A DNA stretch of 64,000 nucleotides, from contig JAZQHY010000040.1 in assembly GCA_045540815.1 (NCBI GenBank), positions 1 through 64,000 on the forward strand, in the 5' to 3' direction. Under the pieces are notes generated by a model. It did no database searches. It was not told the origin of the DNA and saw nothing but the letters and a program-made list of their open reading frames with translations. Both the position numbers and the translations under genes were made by a program. This document shows positions 59,312-64,000 of this stretch, piece after piece (within the stretch, counting starts at the first letter, position 1; every line of letters begins with the position of its first letter). This DNA is from JAZQHR01 sp045540815 (GTDB lineage Bacteria > Bacillota > Clostridia > UMGS1810).

Positions 59312-60781
59312 ATGGATATATATAAGGATATTGCCACCAGAACAAACGGCGATATATACATAGGAGTAGTAGGCCCTGTCAGAACAGGAAAATCAACCTT
59401 TATAAAAAGGTTTATGGATTCGATGGTTATTCCGAGTATTGACAATGCCTACGTGCGCGAACGCGCCAGAGATGAGCTTCCGCAGAGCGCGGGCGGAAGA
59501 ACTATTATGACTACAGAGCCAAAATTCATACCCAACGAGGCTGTGGAGATAAGTCTGTCGGACAATGCAAATCTAAGAGTGAGAATGATAGACTGCGTCG
59601 GATACGTGGTGGATTCTGCACTTGGACATATTGAGGAAGAAGCTCCCCGAATGGTAAAAACACCTTGGTACGACGAGGAAATTCCGTTTGAAAAGGCGGC
59701 AGAGATTGGAACAAAAAAGGTTATAAACGAGCATTCCACTATAGGTATAGTGGTTACCACCGATGGCTCGGTAACAGAAATTCCGCGCGAGGATTATATC
59801 GAGGCGGAAAGCAGGGTTATATCGGAGCTTAAGGAAATAAACAAGCCTTTTATCGTACTTTTAAACAGCGTAAATCCAAACAGCGAAAAGACCCAAATGG
59901 TCAAGGAGAGCATAGAGGAAATGCACGACGTACCTGTTCTTCCTGTAAACTGCGCTGAACTCGAAAGAGAAGATATAATGAAAATAATCGAGTTTATCCT
60001 GTTTGAGTTTCCGCTTAAAGAAATCGGCATAAATATTCCTAAATGGATTGAAAAACTAAATATTTCACATTGGCTCAAAAAAGGCTTTTATGATAAAGCG
60101 CTTGAGTCTATCGGAAATGTTAGAAAAATAAGCGACTCAAAGAAGGTGTTGAACTCTCTCGAAGAGTATGAATATACAAAAACCGCAAGCGTTTCAAATA
60201 TAAACCTTGGCGAGGGCACACTTGTAGTTGACATAACAACAGATGATGAGCTTTTCTATAAAATACTCGGTGAAACGTCAGGCTTTGAGATAAACGGACA
60301 GGATTCGCTGATTTCACTTATGCAGGAGCTTTCACAGGTTAAAAAGGAATATGATAAGGTAGCGTATGCACTAAAAGAAGTAAATGAGTTTGGATATGGT
60401 ATCGTTTCGCCAGGCATAGAGGATTTAAGTTTAGAGGAGCCTGAAATAGTAAAACAGGGCGGTCAGTTTGGCGTACGACTTCGTGCATCTGCGCCTTCTA
60501 TCCATATGATACGCGCAGATATCGAAACGGAGGTAAGCCCAATCGTCGGTACAGAGAAACAGTCGGAGGATTTGGTGCATTATCTTCTAAATGAATTTGA
60601 CGAGTCGCCTGAAAAGATATGGGAGTCAAATATCTTTGGTAAATCACTTCACGCACTTGTAAACGAAGGTCTTCACAATAAGCTTTCCAGAATGCCTGAG
60701 GACGCACAGTTTAAGCTTCAGGAAACACTACAAAAAATTATCAATGAAGGCTCAGGCGGACTTATTTGTATAATACTTTAA
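59312..60781 (+). CDS. spoIVA: Stage IV sporulation protein A
   Basis: A 489-residue coat-scaffold ATPase, matching the Bacillus protein length (492). Walker A is GPVRTGKSTFIKRF (about 22-35), the N-terminal region is MDIYKDIATRTNGDIYIGVV, and the C-terminus ends in the conserved GSGGLICIIL that anchors it to SpoVM and the forespore membrane. It polymerises with ATP hydrolysis into the basement layer of the spore coat. The frame is open to 59279; the ATG at 59312 is correct for the family. Confidence 0.96.
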   Translation: MDIYKDIATRTNGDIYIGVVGPVRTGKSTFIKRFMDSMVIPSIDNAYVRERARDELPQSAGGRTIMTTEPKFIPNEAVEISLSDNANLRVRMIDCVGYVVDSALGHIEEEAPRMVKTPWYDEEIPFEKAAEIGTKKVINEHSTIGIVVTTDGSVTEIPREDYIEAESRVISELKEINKPFIVLLNSVNPNSEKTQMVKESIEEMHDVPVLPVNCAELEREDIMKIIEFILFEFPLKEIGINIPKWIEKLNISHWLKKGFYDKALESIGNVRKISDSKKVLNSLEEYEYTKTASVSNINLGEGTLVVDITTDDELFYKILGETSGFEINGQDSLISLMQELSQVKKEYDKVAYALKEVNEFGYGIVSPGIEDLSLEEPEIVKQGGQFGVRLRASAPSIHMIRADIETEVSPIVGTEKQSEDLVHYLLNEFDESPEKIWESNIFGKSLHALVNEGLHNKLSRMPEDAQFKLQETLQKIINEGSGGLICIIL

Positions 60782-60787
60782 TAAATA

Positions 60788-60830
60788 AAATGTATCTTTA
60801 AACGTATTTATTTAAAGATACATTTTTAAT
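60788..60830 (+). terminator. Terminator of spoIVA
   Basis: ATGTATCTTTAAA (60790-60802) / TTTAAAGATACAT (60811-60823) with a T run. Confidence 0.9.
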
Positions 60831-60841
60831 TTTTTACAAAT

Positions 60842-60924
60842 AAATGTCACCTGCATCTTAGAGAACGGATCTCCGTTTCCTTCCGCTCATCGCATTTGAC
60901 ATTTTTCCTTCAAAATGGTATACT
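60842..60924 (+). promoter_or_regulatory. recR promoter inside an inverted repeat
   Basis: TTGACA (60896-60901), 17-nt spacer, TATACT (60919-60924) extended by TGG. The -35 lies in TGACATTT (60897-60904), the complement of AAATGTCA (60842-60849). Between them is AACGGATCTCCGTT, a perfect small palindrome. The structure may regulate recR or be a short repeat unit. Confidence 0.7.
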
Positions 60925-60952
60925 ATTTTAGATAAATTTACGAGGTGTTAAT

Positions 60953-61549
60953 ATGCTTTATACAGCTTCTTTATCAAAGTTAATAGACGTTTTTAATAAG
61001 ATGCCGGGGATAGGTCATAAATCCGCGGTGCGTCTTGCGTTTTATATTTTGTCGCTTACAAAAGAGGAAACAGCTGATATCATTTCCACTATAGAGAAGG
61101 CGAAGGAAAGCATCACATATTGCGAAAAATGTTATAACCTTACAGAGTCAAACCCTTGTGAGATATGCGGGAATTCTAAACGCGACCAGTCAACCATTTG
61201 CGTAGTAGAAACGCCGAAGGACGTTATAGCACTTGAAAAAACGAGAGAGTATTTCGGGCTTTATCACGTGCTTCACGGCGTAATTTCGCCTATGGACAAT
61301 ATAGGTCCTGATATGCTAAAGATAAAAGAGCTTTTGGAGCGTATTGCAAACGAGGATATAAAAGAGGTTATCATCGCCTGCAATCCAAGTGTGGAGGGCG
61401 AGGCTACAGCTATGTATCTCTCAAAGCTTATAAAGCCGTTTGGCGTGAAAGTTTCACGAATAGCGTTTGGTCTTCCTATTGGCGGTGACCTTGAGTATGC
61501 CGACCAGGTTACACTTACAAAAGCTATCGAGGGCAGACGAGAATTGTAA
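60953..61549 (+). CDS. recR: Recombination protein RecR
   Basis: A 198-residue RecR of normal length: helix-hairpin-helix KMPGIGHKSAVRLAFYIL (about 15-32), C4 zinc finger CEKCYNLTESNPCEIC (about 57-72), Toprim domain ICVVETPKDVIALEKT (about 82) and the C-terminal Walker B-like region LPIGGDLEYADQVTLTKAI. It helps RecFOR load RecA at gaps. In many Firmicutes recR is followed by yaaL and bofA; here those are 26 kb away. Confidence 0.95.
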   Translation: MLYTASLSKLIDVFNKMPGIGHKSAVRLAFYILSLTKEETADIISTIEKAKESITYCEKCYNLTESNPCEICGNSKRDQSTICVVETPKDVIALEKTREYFGLYHVLHGVISPMDNIGPDMLKIKELLERIANEDIKEVIIACNPSVEGEATAMYLSKLIKPFGVKVSRIAFGLPIGGDLEYADQVTLTKAIEGRREL

Positions 61550-61624
61550 ATAGAATTTATTAACATATTCTTTGCAAAATGCCATATAATTATCGCATAA
61601 GATATATTAAGATGAGGTGATTTT

Positions 61625-62284
61625 GTGGCACACATTGCAACTGTAATTCTTTCCAATTTTAAAGGGAAACTGTTTAAAAAAATTGACTATTCATATTCGG
61701 ATATCTCTGGCACAGAAATATTGAATATTAAAATAAAATCCCAAAAATGCAAAAAGAAGCTTTTAAAAATGCTCTCAAAAAACGGGATAAAATACATTGT
61801 GTCACGAGATTGCGATGGTATTGCAAACACTGACGGGCAAGCGTTACTTAAAAGCATTTATCCCATTATCGTGAAACGTTTTGCAAAGACATATAAAAAG
61901 TCGGACAGCGTACTTGTATGTGCAGATAGATTAGATAGCATAGCAAAAGAAACTATTTTAATGCTGTGCGACCATTTTAAATACATAAGTGTAGCTACTT
62001 CGGATTATAATAAGGATAAATTTTTTGACGAGGTGTTTTCGGAAAAAGGTGTTACCATTCTTCCGCCTTCGGAAAATGTAAACGAGCCTGTGCTTTATAT
62101 ATCGGGAAATAAACCAAAAAGGAAAAACATCTTTGATATGTCGAGCGGAAAAAACATAAAAATATATACGCCCGACAAAAAAGTAATTTCGCCTGCGCTT
62201 TGTGAGGCAGTTATAAAAGCTAAAAACGGCGAAAATTGCGATTTGAAAACCGAGTTTTTAAGTCTTAAATTTAAAGTTATTTGA
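61625..62284 (+). CDS. Unknown conserved-looking protein between recR and greA
   Basis: A 219-residue cytoplasmic protein of unknown function, starting at GTG behind GATGAGGTG. It contains an alpha/beta-looking pattern: IKYIVSRDCDGIANTDGQALLKSIYPII, then SVLVCADRLDSIAKETILMLCDHFKYISVATSDYNKDKFFDEVFSEKGVTILPPSE and a Lys-rich PVLYISGNKPKRKN. The alternating strand and helix segments suggest a Rossmann-like fold, possibly a regulator or dehydrogenase-like remnant. No signal peptide or membrane helix. The greA promoter overlaps its end. Confidence 0.65.
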   Translation: MAHIATVILSNFKGKLFKKIDYSYSDISGTEILNIKIKSQKCKKKLLKMLSKNGIKYIVSRDCDGIANTDGQALLKSIYPIIVKRFAKTYKKSDSVLVCADRLDSIAKETILMLCDHFKYISVATSDYNKDKFFDEVFSEKGVTILPPSENVNEPVLYISGNKPKRKNIFDMSSGKNIKIYTPDKKVISPALCEAVIKAKNGENCDLKTEFLSLKFKVI

Positions 62285-62309
62285 CAACTTGCGTTTGTTT
62301 GATTATAAT
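62281..62309 (+). promoter_or_regulatory. Strong promoter of greA-lysS
   Basis: Perfect TTGACA (62281-62286), 17-nt spacer, perfect TATAAT (62304-62309); the -35 overlaps the previous stop codon. Confidence 0.93.
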
Positions 62310-62344
62310 ATGAATATTAAAGTTAATGAGGAGAGTTTTTAGTA

Positions 62345-62827
62345 ATGGTAAAAAACACAAAAAAAGTTGTTTTGACTCCTGCGGGTCTAAAAAAGCTGGA
62401 GGACGAACTTGAATATTTAAAAGTTGAAAAACGAAAAGAAATTGCTGAGAAAATAAAAATTGCAAGAGGTTTTGGCGACCTTTCGGAAAACGCAGAATAT
62501 GTAGCTGCGAAGGAAGAACAGGGCAATATGGAAATCCGTATCGCCGAGATAAAGAAAATTCTTGAAAATGCCGAAATTATTGACGATAGCGAGATTTCAA
62601 CCGATACTGTAAGCATTGGCGCTAAGGTTAAGGTTTTAGACGTTGAGTTTGAAGAGGAAGAGGAATATTATATCGTAGGCTCAACAGAGGCAGACCCTAG
62701 CCAGAATAAGATTTCTGACGAATCACCTGTAGGCAAAGCGCTTATCGGCAGAAAAATCGGCGAAACAATTGACGTAGAGATACCATCAGGTACTATTTCG
62801 TTTAAAATACTTGAAATCACAAAATAG
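62345..62827 (+). CDS. greA: Transcription elongation factor GreA
   Basis: A 160-residue GreA: N-terminal coiled coil (about 1-80, LTPAGLKKLEDELEYLKVEKRKEIAEKIKIARGFGDLSENAEYVAAKEEQ in segments) with the acidic tip DLSENAEY, and a C-terminal FKBP-like domain (about 85-160) ending GTISFKILEI. It stimulates transcript cleavage by paused RNA polymerase. The pair greA-lysS is common in Firmicutes; lysS starts 14 nt after it. Confidence 0.95.
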   Translation: MVKNTKKVVLTPAGLKKLEDELEYLKVEKRKEIAEKIKIARGFGDLSENAEYVAAKEEQGNMEIRIAEIKKILENAEIIDDSEISTDTVSIGAKVKVLDVEFEEEEEYYIVGSTEADPSQNKISDESPVGKALIGRKIGETIDVEIPSGTISFKILEITK

Positions 62828-62841
62828 GAGGACACATACTA

Positions 62842-64000
62842 ATGAGCGAGCAGAACACAAATCAGGCACCAGAGCTTGAGCTTAGCGAAATACTTCAGAT
62901 AAGAAGAGATAAGTTAAAAGAGCTTCAAAACGACGGCAGAGACCCGTTTGAAATAACAAAATACGACAGAACTCACACTTCGGGCGATATTAAAAACGAT
63001 TACACCGAAGAGGAAAGAGAAATCACTAAAAGAGGCAGTGACGTTCCTGAAAAAATCATTGCAAAAATCTCAAAGCTTGACGGACAGAAGGTGTCTGTAG
63101 CAGGACGTATTATGTCTAAACGTGGTATGGGTAAGGTAGGCTTTGTGCATATAGCAGACCTTGACGGACAGATTCAGCTATTTGTTAAGAAGGATATCTT
63201 CGGCGAAGAAGAGTACAACCGTTTTAAAAAGCTTGACATCGGTGATATCATAGGCGCTGAAGGTGAGGTATTCTCTACACAGACAGGCGAAATCTCTATC
63301 AGAGCAGAGAAGATTACACTTCTTTCAAAGTCACTTCTTCCTCTTCCAGAGAAATTCCACGGCCTTGTCGATACTGACTTAAGATATCGTCAGAGATACG
63401 TTGACCTTATTATGAACGATGATGTTAAAAAGACATTTATCACCAGAAGTAAGATTATAAGAGCGATAAGAACATACCTTGATAACGAAGGATTTTTAGA
63501 GGTGGAAACACCAATACTTAATACAATCGCAGGCGGTGCGTCTGCAAGACCATTTATCACACACCACAATACGCTTGATATTGATATGTATCTTCGTATA
63601 GCTACTGAGCTACACTTAAAACGTCTTATCGTAGGCGGTATGGAAAAGGTGTATGAAATCGGCAGACAGTTTAGAAACGAGGGTATGGACATTAAGCATA
63701 ACCCAGAGTTTACATCTATCGAGATATACGAGGCATTTACCGATTACGAAGGTATGATGGATTTAACTGAAAATCTTATTAGATACGCAGCGAAAGAGGC
63801 ATGCGGTACTGAAAAGATTATGTATCAGGGCGTTGAAATCGACCTTTCACACTTTGACAGAATGACTATGATTGACTCTGTTAAGAAATATTCGGGCGTT
63901 GACTTTAACGAGATTAAATCAGACGCCGAAGCACAGGCGATTGCTAAGGAAAAAGGCCTTGAAGTTGACCCTGTTAAAGCTACAAGAGGCGATATCATCG
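62842..64000 (+). CDS. lysS: Lysyl-tRNA synthetase, class II (5' part, runs off the window)
   Basis: The first 386 codons of a class II LysRS; no stop before the window end. The N-terminal extension is followed by an OB-fold anticodon-binding domain (VSVAGRIMSKRGMGKVGFVHI, about 74-94) and the catalytic core with DTDLRYRQRYVDLI (about 176), motif 1-type FLEVETPIL, and motif 2 GRQFRNEGMDIKHNPEFTSIE (about 275). The start has a strong AGGAGG site, 14 nt after greA. It charges tRNA-Lys. Confidence 0.95.
   Translation, partial: MSEQNTNQAPELELSEILQIRRDKLKELQNDGRDPFEITKYDRTHTSGDIKNDYTEEEREITKRGSDVPEKIIAKISKLDGQKVSVAGRIMSKRGMGKVGFVHIADLDGQIQLFVKKDIFGEEEYNRFKKLDIGDIIGAEGEVFSTQTGEISIRAEKITLLSKSLLPLPEKFHGLVDTDLRYRQRYVDLIMNDDVKKTFITRSKIIRAIRTYLDNEGFLEVETPILNTIAGGASARPFITHHNTLDIDMYLRIATELHLKRLIVGGMEKVYEIGRQFRNEGMDIKHNPEFTSIEIYEAFTDYEGMMDLTENLIRYAAKEACGTEKIMYQGVEIDLSHFDRMTMIDSVKKYSGVDFNEIKSDAEAQAIAKEKGLEVDPVKATRGDII

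Noticed and set aside
60841..60905. Possible self-cleaving ribozyme on the minus strand (GATGAG ... GAAAC)
   Set aside because: The hammerhead core CUGAUGA and the GAAA/stem III arrangement are not complete; the palindromes explain the structure better.
1..64000. CRISPR arrays, insertion sequences, rRNA and tRNA genes
   Set aside because: No spaced direct repeats, transposase genes, rRNA blocks or tRNA cloverleaves were noticed on reading both strands; only tmRNA was found.

Overview
The window looks like a chromosomal segment of an AT-rich, Gram-positive, anaerobic endospore-forming member of the Clostridia. The evidence is the vegetative promoters of the TTGACA-17-TATAAT type, purine-rich ribosome binding sites with frequent GTG and TTG starts, a tetrahydrofolate riboswitch, and sporulation genes (spoIVA, spoIVB, bofA, dpaA, dpaB). 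Anaerobic iron-sulfur and flavin enzymes are abundant. The species cannot be named from the sequence.

Layout. (1) 1-6.8 kb: a small tail-anchored protein, then a minus-strand operon with a D,D-carboxypeptidase, a two-part 2-hydroxyacyl-CoA dehydratase activase-like system and a HAD phosphatase. (2) 6.9-10.3 kb: mutS2, then folT behind a THF riboswitch. (3) 10.3-17.8 kb: the classic origin-proximal block rpmH-rnpA-yidD-yidC-jag-mnmE-mnmG-rsmG-noc, without dnaA next to it. (4) 17.8-18.8 kb: an ArsR-type repressor and tmRNA. (5) 19.0-31.6 kb: one twelve-gene operon, ldh-fumC-hdrBCA-mvhD-three Flox-like genes-FrdB-like-FrdA-like-AAE transporter, behind a Rex-type operator. (6) 31.7-34.4 kb: the feo ferrous iron operon with a palindromic operator and a small Cys-rich protein. 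(7) 34.5-43 kb: bofA, yaaL, a PucR-type regulator with ftsEX and a LytM protein, ctpA, spoIVB and a polysaccharide deacetylase. (8) 43-46.6 kb: parS-parA-parB, a small membrane protein and serS. (9) 46.6-48.8 kb: aroF-tyrA behind a Phe/Tyr-rich leader peptide and attenuator. (10) 48.9-55.6 kb: a PqqD-like, S26 peptidase, ABC exporter, secreted protein, short Ser/Thr-rich peptide, HPr-kinase-like and SLH protein cluster. (11) 55.7-60.8 kb: uppP, dus, a GC-rich palindromic repeat, dpaAB and spoIVA. (12) 60.9-64 kb: recR, an unknown gene, greA and the 5' part of lysS.

The most interesting system is region 5. A soluble fumarate reductase-like flavoprotein and iron-sulfur subunit sit with fumarase, a possible dicarboxylate exchanger and a complete HdrABC-MvhD-Flox electron-bifurcation module, under an apparent NADH-sensing (Rex) operator. 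I infer a cytoplasmic NADH-dependent, possibly ferredoxin-reducing fumarate reductase that disposes of fermentation electrons. A second candidate is region 10, which resembles a peptide maturation and export locus with no recognisable modifying enzyme.
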